Below are positions 7,911-17,094 of a stretch of 53,589 nt of DNA, one piece after another; the stretch's first letter is position 1, and the number at the start of each line of letters is the position of its first letter. Location of the stretch: NCBI GenBank assembly GCA_937926195.1, contig CALEXZ010000005.1, positions 1 through 53,589 of the forward strand, read 5' to 3'. This stretch comes from an uncultured Actinomyces sp. Lineage in GTDB: Bacteria; Actinomycetota; Actinomycetes; Actinomycetales; Actinomycetaceae. The notes under the pieces were generated by a model. The model had not been told where the DNA came from. It saw only the letters and a program-made list of their open reading frames with translations, and did no database searches. The position numbers and the translations under genes were made by a program.

Positions 7911-10565
7911 TCAGCTGCGCAGCTCGGCGCCCACACGCTTGGAGGCCTGCTTGACCACCCGCTTGCGCACGGCGGCGGTCTCGGCGGCGGTCAGCGTGTG
8001 CTCACCGCGCAGGCGCAGGGAGAAGGCCAGGGACTTGCGCCCCGCACCGATCTGCTCACCGCGGAAGACGTCGAACAGGCGCACCTCCTCGGCGAGGTCA
8101 CCGGCGGCCGCGCGCACGACGGCCTCGACCTCGGCGGCCGGCACGTGCTCGTCGACGACGAGGGCGATGTCCTCCTTGGCGGCCGGGACGGTGCGCACGG
8201 GCCTGACCTGGAGCACACCCGCCTTCTCGACGGCGGCGAGCAGGGGCTCGAGGTCGATCTCGCAGGCGCAGCTGCGCGGCGGCAGGCCCAGGCTCCGCGC
8301 GACCCGCGGGTGCAGCTCGCCGGCGTGGGCGACGAGCGCGCCGGCAAGGAGCTCCTTGCCCCGGCGCACGGGGGCCAGACGCACCTCGGCGGTGCGCCCC
8401 GGGTGCCACGGGGCACAGGGCTGCTCGGGCGCACGGACCTCGACCTCGACACCCAGGGTGGAGGCCACCGTGCGCACGACCTGGACGGCGTCGGCCCAGT
8501 CCCAGGCGCGTCCCGCTCCCAGGACTCCGGCACGCTCGCGCGCACCCGCGAGGACGACGCCGACGTGCACGGGCTGGTAGGGGGTTCCGGCCTCCAGCGC
8601 CCGTACCTCCTCGTCGGTGGGGCGGCGGTCGGTGGGCATGACGGGCGCGGGGACCGTGCCCTCGGGCAGCGTCACCGCGCCGACCTCGTAGAGGGCGACG
8701 TCCTCCAGGCCGCGCGAGACGTTGCGTCGGGCGGTGTCCACGAGGGAGTCGATGACGCAGGTGCGCATGAGCGGCGCGTCCTCCTGCAGCGGGTTGGCCA
8801 GGCGCTGGGCACGACGACGCGGGTCGTCGGCCGGGATCTCCAGGCGGTCGTGGGCATCTCCGATGAAGGGGTAGGAGAGCACCTGGTTGAGACCGGCCTC
8901 GGCCAGGGCCCGCACGACGTCGCGGCGTGCACGCTGACGCAGGCTCAGGCCGGTGCCGGCCTTCGCCGTCGGGACGATGACGGGGATGCGGTCGTAGCCG
9001 TCGAGTCGGGCGACCTCCTCGGCCAGGTGGGCGGCACCGACGAGGTCGGGGCGCCAGGTGGGGGGCGTGACGGCCAGCAGGTCGTGGCCGGACTCGTCCT
9101 GGCCCGCCTCGGTCACGGTGCAGCCGATCTCCTCCAGCAGCTCGGTGACGCGCTCGGTGCCGTAGGCGACGCCGGTGAGGCGCTCGGCGGCGTCGGCGCG
9201 CACGATCAGCGGCTGGGGGGCGACGGTCCGGTCGATGTCCGTGGCGAGCGGGTCGGCGGTGCCCCCGCCGTACTCGACGAGAAGGTCGACGACCCGCTGG
9301 GCGGCCACGGGGGCCAGGGCCGTGTCGACGCCGCGCTCGTTGCGCTTGGAGGACTCGGTGGGAAGCCGGTGGCGGCGGGCGGAGCGGGCGACGGAGACGG
9401 CGTCGAAGTGGGCGGCCTCGATGAGCACGTCGGTCGTGCTCTCGTCGACCTCGGTCTCGGCCCCGCCGAAGACGCCGGCGAGGACGAGGGCGCGCGAGCC
9501 CTCACCGTCGGGAGAGTCGGAGATGACGAGGTCCTCGACGTCCAGGCTGCGGGTGACCTCGTCGAGGAAGGCGAGGCTCTCCCCCGGCCGGGCCCGGCGC
9601 ACGACGACGGGCGCGCTCAGCCTGCCCAGGTCGAAGGCGTGCAGAGGCTGGCCCAGGTCGAGCATGACGTAGTTCGTCACGTCCACGGCCAGGCTGATGG
9701 GGCGCATGCCGGCCGCGGTCAGGCGCTCACGCATCCATGTCGGCGACTGGGCACCGGGGTCGATGCCGCGCACGACGCGGGCCACGTAGCGGTCGCACCC
9801 GGGACGGCCGTGGATGGGGCGGGCGTCCTCGGCGACGACGACAGGGAAGCCGCCCTCGCCCGCGGTGGCGACGCCCTGGGGGAACAGGCCCGTGTCGCTG
9901 CCGTCCGCGGGGTCACGGAAGCGGGCACCGGTGGCGTGCGCGTACTCGCGGGCGATGCCGCGCATGGAGAAGCAGTAGCCGCGGTCCGGGGTGATGTTGA
10001 TCTCGAGGACCTCGTCACCCAGGCCGAGCAGCCCCAGGGCGTCGGTGCCGGGCTCGGGCAGCTCCTCGCCGTCGTGGCCGTGCTCGGCCAGCCACTGGTC
10101 CAGGACGATGATGCCGTCGTGGTCCTCGCCGATGCCCAGCTCGCGGGCGGAGCAGATCATGCCGTCGGAGACGTGGCCGTAGGTCTTGCGCGCGGCGATG
10201 CGGAAGTCGCCGGGCAGGACCGCGCCGGGCAGGCAGACGACGACCGTGTCCCCGACGTCGAAGTTGTGGGCGCCGCAGACGATGCCGCGGCTGGGCAGGT
10301 CGCTGGGCTCCTTGCCGGTGCCGGGGGCGTCGTTGTGCTGGGGGCCGACGTCGACGCGGCAGTAGTTGATGACCTTGCCGTTGGACTGCTCCTTGGCCTC
10401 GCGGGTGAGGACCTTGCCGACGACGAGAGGGCCGGTGACGGCCGGGGGGACGATGCGCTCCTCCTCCAGCCCCACGCGCACGAGGTCCGCGGCGAGCTGC
10501 TCGGCAGTGGTGCCGGCGGGGACGTCGACGTGCTCACGGAGCCACTCGATCGGGACGTAAGGCAT
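7911..10565 (-). CDS. pheT: Phenylalanyl-tRNA synthetase beta subunit
   Basis: Large subunit of the alpha2-beta2 enzyme that charges tRNA-Phe; it edits Tyr-tRNA-Phe and binds the tRNA. 884 residues: N-terminal tRNA-binding (EMAP-like) domain at about 40-160 (KVINYCRVDVG, GIVCGAHNF), B3/B4 editing domain, B5 domain, catalytic-like core, and a C-terminal anticodon-binding fold (FDVFRGEQIGAGRKSLAFSLRL). ATG at 10565 is one base after the pheS stop and is preceded by AAGGGG. The longer open frame upstream is only overlap with pheS. Confidence 0.97.
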   Translation of the reverse strand: MPYVPIEWLREHVDVPAGTTAEQLAADLVRVGLEEERIVPPAVTGPLVVGKVLTREAKEQSNGKVINYCRVDVGPQHNDAPGTGKEPSDLPSRGIVCGAHNFDVGDTVVVCLPGAVLPGDFRIAARKTYGHVSDGMICSARELGIGEDHDGIIVLDQWLAEHGHDGEELPEPGTDALGLLGLGDEVLEINITPDRGYCFSMRGIAREYAHATGARFRDPADGSDTGLFPQGVATAGEGGFPVVVAEDARPIHGRPGCDRYVARVVRGIDPGAQSPTWMRERLTAAGMRPISLAVDVTNYVMLDLGQPLHAFDLGRLSAPVVVRRARPGESLAFLDEVTRSLDVEDLVISDSPDGEGSRALVLAGVFGGAETEVDESTTDVLIEAAHFDAVSVARSARRHRLPTESSKRNERGVDTALAPVAAQRVVDLLVEYGGGTADPLATDIDRTVAPQPLIVRADAAERLTGVAYGTERVTELLEEIGCTVTEAGQDESGHDLLAVTPPTWRPDLVGAAHLAEEVARLDGYDRIPVIVPTAKAGTGLSLRQRARRDVVRALAEAGLNQVLSYPFIGDAHDRLEIPADDPRRRAQRLANPLQEDAPLMRTCVIDSLVDTARRNVSRGLEDVALYEVGAVTLPEGTVPAPVMPTDRRPTDEEVRALEAGTPYQPVHVGVVLAGARERAGVLGAGRAWDWADAVQVVRTVASTLGVEVEVRAPEQPCAPWHPGRTAEVRLAPVRRGKELLAGALVAHAGELHPRVARSLGLPPRSCACEIDLEPLLAAVEKAGVLQVRPVRTVPAAKEDIALVVDEHVPAAEVEAVVRAAAGDLAEEVRLFDVFRGEQIGAGRKSLAFSLRLRGEHTLTAAETAAVRKRVVKQASKRVGAELRS

Positions 10566-10566
10566 G

Positions 10567-11652
10567 TCAGTTCCCCTTTCCGGTGGTGCCGAACTGCTGG
10601 GAGAAGCGGATGTCCCCCTCGACGATGTCGTGCATGTCGGCGATGCCGTGGCGCAGCATGAGAGTGCGTTCCAGGCCCATGCCGAAGGCGAAGCCGGTGT
10701 AGACCTCGGGGTCGATGCCGCAGGCGATGAGCACGTTGGGGTTGACCATGCCGCAGCCACCCCACTCGATCCAGCCCGGGCCGCCCTTCTTCTGCGGGAA
10801 CCACAGGTCCATCTCGGCGCTGGGCTCGGTGAAGGGGAAGAAGGAGGGGCGCAGGCGGGTGCGGGCCTCGGGGCCGAACATGGCGCGGGCGAAGTGGTCC
10901 AGGGTGCCCTTGAGGTGCGCCATCGTCAGGCCCTTGTCGACGGCCAGGCCCTCGACCTGGTGGAAGACGGGCGTGTGGGTGGCGTCGAGCTCGTCGGAGC
11001 GGAACACCTTACCGGGGCAGGCCACGTACAGGGGCGGCTCCTGGGCGAGCATGACGTGCGCCTGCACGGGTGAGGTGTGGGTGCGCAGCACCAGGTTGGC
11101 GCTCGCGCCGTCGGCGGCCCCGACGCTGGGACCGTCGACGTAGAAGGTGTCCTGCATCTGACGGGCGGGGTGGTCGATGTCGAAATTGAGCGCGTCGAAG
11201 TCGAACCACTCGTGCTCAGTCTCCGGGCCCTCCGCGATGGACCAGCCCATGGAGACGAAGAAGTCGGAGACCTCGTCGATGAGGACGTCCAGGGGGTGGC
11301 GCGAGCCCCGGGGGCCGCGGTCCGTGGGGACGGTGACGTCAACGGCCTCGGTGGCGAGCATCGTCGCCTCCGCCTCGGCCTCCAGGACCTCCTGGCGCGC
11401 GGCCAGGGCGGTGTTCATACGAGCGCGGGCCGCGCCGAGCAGGCGCCCCGCGGTGGGCTTGTCCGCCGCGTCGAGGGCGCCGATGCCGCGGTTCGTCAGA
11501 GCCAGGACGGAGGCGTCACCGGTGAAGGCGATGCGGGTCTCCTTGAGGGCGGCGAGGTCCTCGGCGGCAGCGACGGCTGCCAGGGCCTTGTCAACGAGGG
11601 CGTGGATCCCCTCCTCGTCCAGCGGCGACAGCGCGCCCGGTGCCTCAGTCAT
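10567..11652 (-). CDS. pheS: Phenylalanyl-tRNA synthetase alpha subunit
   Basis: Catalytic subunit of PheRS. 361 residues: N-terminal coiled-coil arm for tRNA, then the class II aminoacylation core with DVLIDEVSDFFVSMG, the HTSPVQA motif 2 area, VFHQVEG and the C-terminal motif 3 region FAFGMGLERTLML. The start ATG has GAAGGTGAGAG upstream. It is the first gene of a two-gene operon with pheT; a TACCCT -10 lies about 45 bases upstream. Confidence 0.97.
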   Translation of the reverse strand: MTEAPGALSPLDEEGIHALVDKALAAVAAAEDLAALKETRIAFTGDASVLALTNRGIGALDAADKPTAGRLLGAARARMNTALAARQEVLEAEAEATMLATEAVDVTVPTDRGPRGSRHPLDVLIDEVSDFFVSMGWSIAEGPETEHEWFDFDALNFDIDHPARQMQDTFYVDGPSVGAADGASANLVLRTHTSPVQAHVMLAQEPPLYVACPGKVFRSDELDATHTPVFHQVEGLAVDKGLTMAHLKGTLDHFARAMFGPEARTRLRPSFFPFTEPSAEMDLWFPQKKGGPGWIEWGGCGMVNPNVLIACGIDPEVYTGFAFGMGLERTLMLRHGIADMHDIVEGDIRFSQQFGTTGKGN

Positions 11653-11694
11653 CTCTCACCTTCCCTGGGTGTGACGGAACTCGTCTGCTCGCAC

Positions 11695-11700
11695 AGGGTA
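11695..11700 (-). promoter_or_regulatory. Possible -10 element of pheST
   Basis: TACCCT on the minus strand, giving a leader of roughly 35 bases that includes the pheS ribosome-binding site. No convincing -35. Confidence 0.35.
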
Positions 11701-11785
11701 GTCCCGGCCCGTGAGGGAGCCGAAATCCGGGCTCCGGTGATGCTCACGGCGTGGGACGGGCGCGCACCACCGCACCCGCCGGGAC

Positions 11786-11801
11786 GGGGGGGGAAAAAAA
11801 A
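11786..11801. repeat. G8A8 homopolymer pair
   Basis: Eight G then eight A on the plus strand (T8C8 on the minus strand), starting five bases past the stop codon of the HNH gene. The T-run on the minus strand could serve as the U-tract of a terminator, although no strong stem directly precedes it. Such runs are rare in this base composition and are prone to slippage or assembly error. Confidence 0.7.
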
Positions 11802-11806
11802 GATGC

Positions 11807-14260
11807 TCAGAAGGGCGGGACCTCGTCGAGCAGGGGAGCCAGGCCGAGGATGTGCAGCGCATGGTCGTACGGGACAGGCTCGTAGGCTCCTGCGTGCTCA
11901 CCGGGGCGGGGACCGCGGCTCTCAAGCAGTGGCTGAGCGGTGGCAGGGCGGCGGTCGCGCCCTTGGGTCCGGGCTGTGCCGGCCGTACTGGCCGCGCTGG
12001 CCAGGGCCAGTCCCTTCTCAAGCCGGGCGAGAACGGGGGCGCTCAGCGCCCGCTCAAGGATGGCGGGCAGCCTCCCACCCGGTCGGGTCAGCCCCCTGGG
12101 GCCGGTGCGCTGGGGCAGGCGGTGCACGCTGCCGTCGGGGCGACGCTCGTAGCGCGCCCCAGTGGGCGTGCGCCAGGTGAGCACGCCCTCGGACGTGCGG
12201 GTCAGCGACCAACCGGGGGTGTGCTTGAGGCGGTGGTGGGCCTGGCACAGGCAGGTGAGGTTGTCCAGTGAGGTAGTGCCACCCTCGGCCCAGGCCTGCA
12301 CGTGGTCGATGTCGCAGCGTGACGCGGGCACCTCACAGCCCGGGTGGGTGCAGGACGCGTCCCGCGCCCGGACCAGGTCCGCCAGTGCGGCCGGGGGACG
12401 GTAACGGGTGCGCCCGACGTCGACGACGGTGCCGCTGAGAGGGTCGGTCACCACGCGCCTCCACGTTCCACCCGCCGCCAGAGCCAGGGCGACGGCAGTG
12501 GGGACAGACGCGCGACGACCACCGACGGTCAGGGAGGCCTCCTCGGCCACGCCAGCTGGCGGGTTAGTGGACGCACTGGTGGCACTGGACGCACTGGTGC
12601 CGCCTGGCGGCGGGGAGATGGACGCACTGGCACCGCCGCTCGCGGGCACGGACGCCTGCGGGGCCAGGAGGAGGTCGGGCGCACTGCTCCCAGGTATCCC
12701 GTCCCCGGGCGTCACGTTTCGAAGCGTGCTGTTTCCTTCAGCGGTGGGAGGACTGGTGGCGGGCACGTTGAGAGGCTCGACAAGGTGGTCGAGCGGGACG
12801 GTCACGTCAACCCTGACCGTCAAGCCGGGTGGTGGGTAGACGGGATCGTGGCCTGACGGGCTCCACCAGGGACCGGTCGAACTCATCAGGGCGCTCAGCG
12901 AGGCCAACAGGCTCTCAAGAGGAACACCATCAGCCAGCAGCACGGGCTGACGCGCCACACCGGGCCAGGTGTCGACCGCGATGATCCCGTCCGCACCGCC
13001 TGCGGCGCGCTCGGCACCCACGGTGTTCACAGTCCCCAGGGTGCGCTCGGCACCCACGGCGTGCGCCGCACCCGCGGCGCACGCCGTCGTCAGGTCCATG
13101 ACGTTGGTCGCCTCCGGCTGGGTGGCGTTGGTCGCCTCCGGCTGGGTGGCAGTCTCGGCGCTTGTGGCGTTGGCGAGCGCGGTAGAGCTGGTCGCCGCTG
13201 CGGAGGCGTGGCTCGAACGCAGGGTCGCCAAGGTCATCGACGTGAGCGCATCGGCACGCAGCTGCCCCAGAGTTCGCTGGTCTCCCGCGGAGCGGGCGGA
13301 GGCGGCGATGGCGTCAAGGGCGGCGTCCAGCAGGAAGGCGTCCGGAGAGGGCAGCAGCAGCCGCACCAGGCTCACGCCCTGCCCAGCGGGGCGCGGGCGG
13401 CCCACGTGGCGGGCGTCCTCGTTGCGCCGCCTACGTGTGCACGTCCCCTCAGGATCCAAGGCCGCGAGAGCGCGGTCCAGGTCCTTGGCCAGCTGCGAGT
13501 GCGTGCGGTGAGCCGCACGCGGCAGGACTCGCTCCTGGACCGCCAGTGCGGTGTCCGCGTGCTCGCCGCTCAGACGGCGGGTGACGAGGGCGGTCTTGGC
13601 CTCGTCGATCAGTCCGGCACGGTGCAGGCACTCGGTGCGGGACAGCATGCCGCCGAGCAGGGCCTCACCGCGCTCGACGACCTGGGTGGCGCGAGTACGG
13701 GAGACGCCCAGACGGCAGGCGACCTCACCAGTGGTGTTGAGCATCCGCCCCTCGTGGTTGACGCCGCCACCAGGCAGGGCGGAGGTCCCGTCCCAGCCCC
13801 AGGCCCGACCGGACATGTCGTCCGTACGCGCCAGCAGTGCCGCCAGCACCGCCTCAGCCCAGCTCGCCCACGCCTTCATCCGCGAGGCCGCCGCCATGAG
13901 CGCACTGACCGCCTCAGCGCCGAGAGCCGTGACGGCATCGGCCCCGCCGGCGACGGAGGCGTCCAGGAACCAGCTGCTGGCCGACTCCACCAGCGACCGC
14001 TCAGCGGGATTCAACGGCTCCGGGAGCAGCGCCGCGCCGGAGGCCTCGTCCGAGCCCTCCTCACGCGGGTCCACCGCAACGAGCAGGTGTGAGACAACCT
14101 CCTCCAGCACGAGCGCCAGGTCCCCGCCCGGGGCCATGGAGTCCAACCGTTCCACGAGGGCATCGCGAGACTCCATCGAAGCACGATCATGACGAGCGCA
14201 GGACAACGAGGGCTCCCCGCCCCGAGGAGCTACCCCTCTCACCGCCACGCTCTCGAACAT
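11807..14260 (-). CDS. DUF222 / HNH endonuclease-domain protein (13E12-type)
   Basis: An 817-residue protein of the actinobacterial DUF222-HNH group, the family of the mycobacterial 13E12 repeat proteins. The N-terminal half is the helical DUF222 region. Residues about 340-560 form a low-complexity Ala/Thr/Ser/Pro linker with an exact 8-residue duplication (ATQPEATN). The HNH nuclease core lies at about 640-685: CTHPGCEVPASRCDIDHV followed by LCQAHHRLKH, with paired metal-binding cysteines. The ATG at 14260 has TAGACT six bases upstream and sits inside a LexA-like palindrome. The role is unknown for the family; many members are DNA-damage induced and partly mobile. Confidence 0.85.
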   Translation of the reverse strand: MFESVAVRGVAPRGGEPSLSCARHDRASMESRDALVERLDSMAPGGDLALVLEEVVSHLLVAVDPREEGSDEASGAALLPEPLNPAERSLVESASSWFLDASVAGGADAVTALGAEAVSALMAAASRMKAWASWAEAVLAALLARTDDMSGRAWGWDGTSALPGGGVNHEGRMLNTTGEVACRLGVSRTRATQVVERGEALLGGMLSRTECLHRAGLIDEAKTALVTRRLSGEHADTALAVQERVLPRAAHRTHSQLAKDLDRALAALDPEGTCTRRRRNEDARHVGRPRPAGQGVSLVRLLLPSPDAFLLDAALDAIAASARSAGDQRTLGQLRADALTSMTLATLRSSHASAAATSSTALANATSAETATQPEATNATQPEATNVMDLTTACAAGAAHAVGAERTLGTVNTVGAERAAGGADGIIAVDTWPGVARQPVLLADGVPLESLLASLSALMSSTGPWWSPSGHDPVYPPPGLTVRVDVTVPLDHLVEPLNVPATSPPTAEGNSTLRNVTPGDGIPGSSAPDLLLAPQASVPASGGASASISPPPGGTSASSATSASTNPPAGVAEEASLTVGGRRASVPTAVALALAAGGTWRRVVTDPLSGTVVDVGRTRYRPPAALADLVRARDASCTHPGCEVPASRCDIDHVQAWAEGGTTSLDNLTCLCQAHHRLKHTPGWSLTRTSEGVLTWRTPTGARYERRPDGSVHRLPQRTGPRGLTRPGGRLPAILERALSAPVLARLEKGLALASAASTAGTARTQGRDRRPATAQPLLESRGPRPGEHAGAYEPVPYDHALHILGLAPLLDEVPPF
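13103..13150. repeat. Perfect 24-bp tandem duplication
   Basis: Two exact adjacent copies (13103-13126 and 13127-13150) inside the linker of the DUF222-HNH gene. The unit length is a multiple of three, so it adds eight residues in frame. A looser repeat (CTCGGCACCCACGG twice) lies just to the left near 13011 and 13047. Confidence 0.9.
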
Positions 14261-14268
14261 ATGTACAG
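14253..14268. promoter_or_regulatory. Degenerate LexA/SOS-like box over the HNH gene start
   Basis: TCGAACATATGTACAG compared with the mycobacterial SOS consensus TCGAAC-N4-GTTCGA: the left half is perfect and the right half matches three of six. It covers the start codon and the expected transcription start of the DUF222-HNH gene, where a repressor would block transcription. Confidence 0.4.
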
Positions 14269-14272
14269 TCTA
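14267..14272 (-). promoter_or_regulatory. -10 element of the DUF222-HNH gene (leaderless)
   Basis: TAGACT on the minus strand, six bases before the ATG at 14260. No ribosome-binding site is seen, which fits a leaderless transcript. Confidence 0.5.
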
Positions 14273-14416
14273 CCCTGGTGACCCACCAAACGGAACCCCA
14301 GAATGACTGCTATTCCAACGAGAACACGCTCTCCACCGGAGGTACTTCACCGCCGGGTCCCGAAAAGGAAGAACCCGTACGCGAGGTACCGCAGCAGCAC
14401 GCACCCCTCGCAGCAC

Positions 14417-15292
14417 CTACCGCGTGCGGACTTCCACCCGGCGCGCCACCGCGCCGAGCAGCCAGTTGATGGTGACGAAGAGCAGCGCGACGATGAGGTA
14501 GGCGGGCAGGTACACGTCGAGACGGTGCGCCGCCTGAGCGGAGTTCGACAGCAGGCGCGCGCTGTACATGAGCTCGCCGTAGGCGACGACGTAGCCCAGC
14601 GACGTGTTCTTGAGGATCGTCACCAGCTGGGTGATGAGGGTGGGCAGCATGAGGCGCAGCGCCTGGGGGGCGAGCACGAGCCGCATCGTCAGCCCCTCCC
14701 CCATGCCCAGGGCCCAGGCGGCCTCGCGCTGGCCGCGGTCCAGGGCGAGGACGCCGGAGCGGAACACCTCCGCCGTCGTCGCCGACACGCACATGACGAT
14801 GGGGATGGTGAGCATCCAGAAGGACGGCAGTGTCAGGCCCCAGCGCGGCACGGCCAGCAGGAAGAAGTAGATGAGCAGCAGCATGGGCACGGCCCGCATG
14901 GCGTCGATCCACGTGCCGACGACCAGGCGCAGCAGGCGGTGGCGTGACAGGCGCAGCCAGCCCAGAGCGACCCCGAGGGGGAAGGACAGGCCGGCCCCCA
15001 CCGCCGTCGCCGCCAGCGTGTCCCCCAGCGCCTGGGCGAGGTAGCGGACGATGGACTGCCCCAGGAAGTAGCGCCAGCTCGGGTACTCCAGCTGCCCGGC
15101 GCGCCACAGCTGCCAGGTCCCGGCGGCGAGCAGCCCGATGAGAGCCACGGTGGCCAGGGCGGAGGCGACGGCGATACGGCGCCGACCGCGGGGCCCGGGA
15201 GCGTCGAAGAGGAGCGCTGCGTCGGAGGCCTGCTGGCGGGCGGAAGTCCTGGCCCCGGGCCGCGGACCGCGCAGGGTGAGGTCGGCGCTCAT
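14417..15292 (-). CDS. Amino acid ABC transporter permease (GluD-like)
   Basis: One of two inner-membrane permeases of a polar amino acid (glutamate-type) importer. 291 residues with an N-terminal cytoplasmic stretch rich in Arg, a first membrane segment at about 35-55, and the His/Glu/Gln permease signature around GQREAAWALGMGEGLTMRLVLAPQALR, the EAA loop that contacts the ATPase. Its ATG overlaps the stop of the partner permease by one base (TGATG). The larger open frame upstream is a shadow of the partner gene. Order ATPase, binding protein, permease, permease equals gluABCD of corynebacteria. Confidence 0.87.
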   Translation of the reverse strand: MSADLTLRGPRPGARTSARQQASDAALLFDAPGPRGRRRIAVASALATVALIGLLAAGTWQLWRAGQLEYPSWRYFLGQSIVRYLAQALGDTLAATAVGAGLSFPLGVALGWLRLSRHRLLRLVVGTWIDAMRAVPMLLLIYFFLLAVPRWGLTLPSFWMLTIPIVMCVSATTAEVFRSGVLALDRGQREAAWALGMGEGLTMRLVLAPQALRLMLPTLITQLVTILKNTSLGYVVAYGELMYSARLLSNSAQAAHRLDVYLPAYLIVALLFVTINWLLGAVARRVEVRTR

Positions 15293-15945
15293 CACTGCAC
15301 CCCCTCGACGGCGACCAGACGCTTCTCCAGCAGGCCACCGAGCTTGGTGGCGCCGAAGGCGATGAACAGGTACGTCAGCCCCGAGGTGAGGAAGGTGATG
15401 ACGGCCTCGGCGTAACGCAGGTTGAGCTGCTGGGTGACGTTGGTCAGCTCCGGTACCCCGATGGCGGCGGCCAAGGAGGAGCCGATGAGGCAGGAGATGA
15501 AGATGTTGACCAGGGGCTGGACGGTGCGGGCCAGGGCCTGCGGCAGCACCACCTGGGTGACGATGAGGCCGAAGGGCAGGCCCAGGGCGCGGGCCGCCTC
15601 GACCTGGCCGCGGGGCACGGAGTTGATGCCCGAGCGCACCGTCTCGCACACGAAGCCGGAGGCGGAGAAGACCAGGGCGCCCACGGCCGCGCCGAAGAGG
15701 GAGAAGGGCACGCCCGCGCGCGGCAGGCCGAAGGCGAAGAGGATCATGAGGCACAGCACCGGGATGTTGCAGGCGACGTTCACCCACACGGCCCCCAGCG
15801 CACGCAGGGGCGGCACCGGGCTCACCCGGCACACGGCAACGAGTGTTCCCAGCAGCAGGGCGCCGACGTAGGCGGCAAGCGCGAGGACGAGGGTCAGGCC
15901 CAGGCCCTCGGCGAGCATGCCGAGGTTGTCGGTGATGACGTTCAT
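15292..15945 (-). CDS. Amino acid ABC transporter permease (GluC-like)
   Basis: Partner permease of the importer. 217 residues starting with MNVITDNLGMLAEGLGLTL, then hydrophobic spans and the EAA loop (SVPRGQVEAARALGLPFGLIVTQVVLPQALA). ATG at 15945 has AGGAG about seven bases upstream. The longer frame upstream is low-complexity Arg/Pro sequence and is rejected. It sits between the binding-protein gene and the second permease in a four-gene operon. Confidence 0.88.
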   Translation of the reverse strand: MNVITDNLGMLAEGLGLTLVLALAAYVGALLLGTLVAVCRVSPVPPLRALGAVWVNVACNIPVLCLMILFAFGLPRAGVPFSLFGAAVGALVFSASGFVCETVRSGINSVPRGQVEAARALGLPFGLIVTQVVLPQALARTVQPLVNIFISCLIGSSLAAAIGVPELTNVTQQLNLRYAEAVITFLTSGLTYLFIAFGATKLGGLLEKRLVAVEGVQ

Positions 15946-16045
15946 GGGCGGCTCCTGGTCGTCGGTGGATACGGGGCTCGGGCCCGTCCGGCGGCGGTCC
16001 CCGTCGTCGGCCCTCCCGCGTGGGGTGGGCCGACGACGCCGGGCC

Positions 16046-17020
16046 TCAGGCCGTCTCGGAGCCGGGGGCGGAGCCGATGGCCGGGGGCTCGGGCGCCTCG
16101 TTCTCACCGAGGACGGTGCCGATGGTGGCCTTCCAGATGGCGTCCCAGGTCCCGTCGGACTCGATGGTCGTGAGGAAGGTGTTGACGAAGGCCTGGGCGT
16201 CCGAGCCCTTGGGCAGGCCGATCCCGTAGGGGTCCTCGGTGAAGGGCTTGCCGACGATCTTGAGCTTGTCGTTGCCCTGCACCGTGCTCAGCAGCAGGGA
16301 GTGGTCGACGACGTAGGCCTCGACCTGACCGGCCTCCAGGGCGGCCACGCAGTCGGTGTGGGCCTCGAACTGGACCTGCTGGGCCTCGGGCGCCGCCTTG
16401 TCCAGGGCGGGGCCGGAGGAGGAGTTGGACTGCACGGCGACCTTGTGCCCGGCGAGAGTGTCCACTCCGGTGATCTGCGTGTTGTCCGCACGCACGAGGA
16501 CCGCCTGCCCGGAGGAGTAGTACGGGCCGGCGAAGGTGATCTTCTCGGCGCGTGCCGGGGTGATGGTGTAGGTCGCGAAGACCGCGTCGACGGAGCCGTT
16601 CTCCAGGAGGGTCTCGCGGGTGTCGGAGGTGACCACGGTGATCTCGGTGAGGGCCGTGGGGTCGTCCCCGCCGATGATGTAGCGCGCGAGGGCCTGCGAC
16701 AGAGCAGCGTCGAAGCCCTTGACCTTGCCGGTCGTGGGGTCCTCCAGGGAGAAGATCTGGGAGGTCTTGACACCGCCGACGCGCAGGACCCCGGCCTTCC
16801 TGACCGCGCTGGCCCAGGTGGAGGCGGCGACGGCATCCTCTGCGGCGAGCGGGCCGGATCGGATGACCGAGTCGTAGTCGACGGCGCCCGAGGAGGAGCC
16901 CCCGGACCCGTCGTTGATGGCCTCGCCGTCCGCGCCGGTGTCGGCGCAGGCCGCGAGGACGGCCGCGAGGGACAGGGCGCCGGAGGCGGTCAGGACGGAG
17001 CGGCGGTTGAGCTGCGCCAT
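16046..17020 (-). CDS. Amino acid-binding lipoprotein of ABC importer (GluB-like)
   Basis: Extracellular solute-binding protein (family 3) that delivers amino acids, probably glutamate, to the permeases. 324 residues with an Arg-rich lipoprotein signal peptide and lipobox LAAC, so Cys25 would be lipidated after signal cleavage. A Gly/Ser linker follows. The mature part shows GKVKGFDAALSQALARY and FAGPYYSSGQAVLV, typical of SBP_bac_3. ATG at 17020 with AAAGGA upstream; the longer open frame runs through the ATPase gene in another frame and is a shadow. Substrate is inferred from operon order. Confidence 0.9.
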   Translation of the reverse strand: MAQLNRRSVLTASGALSLAAVLAACADTGADGEAINDGSGGSSSGAVDYDSVIRSGPLAAEDAVAASTWASAVRKAGVLRVGGVKTSQIFSLEDPTTGKVKGFDAALSQALARYIIGGDDPTALTEITVVTSDTRETLLENGSVDAVFATYTITPARAEKITFAGPYYSSGQAVLVRADNTQITGVDTLAGHKVAVQSNSSSGPALDKAAPEAQQVQFEAHTDCVAALEAGQVEAYVVDHSLLLSTVQGNDKLKIVGKPFTEDPYGIGLPKGSDAQAFVNTFLTTIESDGTWDAIWKATIGTVLGENEAPEPPAIGSAPGSETA

Positions 17021-17094
17021 GGGGTTTCCTTTCGTGGCGACGGACCGGGGCGGTGTGATCGGGGCCGCAGGCAGGCCGACGGCGCCCGGTGGTG

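Noticed and set aside
7752..10661. 969-codon plus-strand frame opposite pheT
   Set aside because: Shadow created by GC-rich codons of pheT on the other strand.
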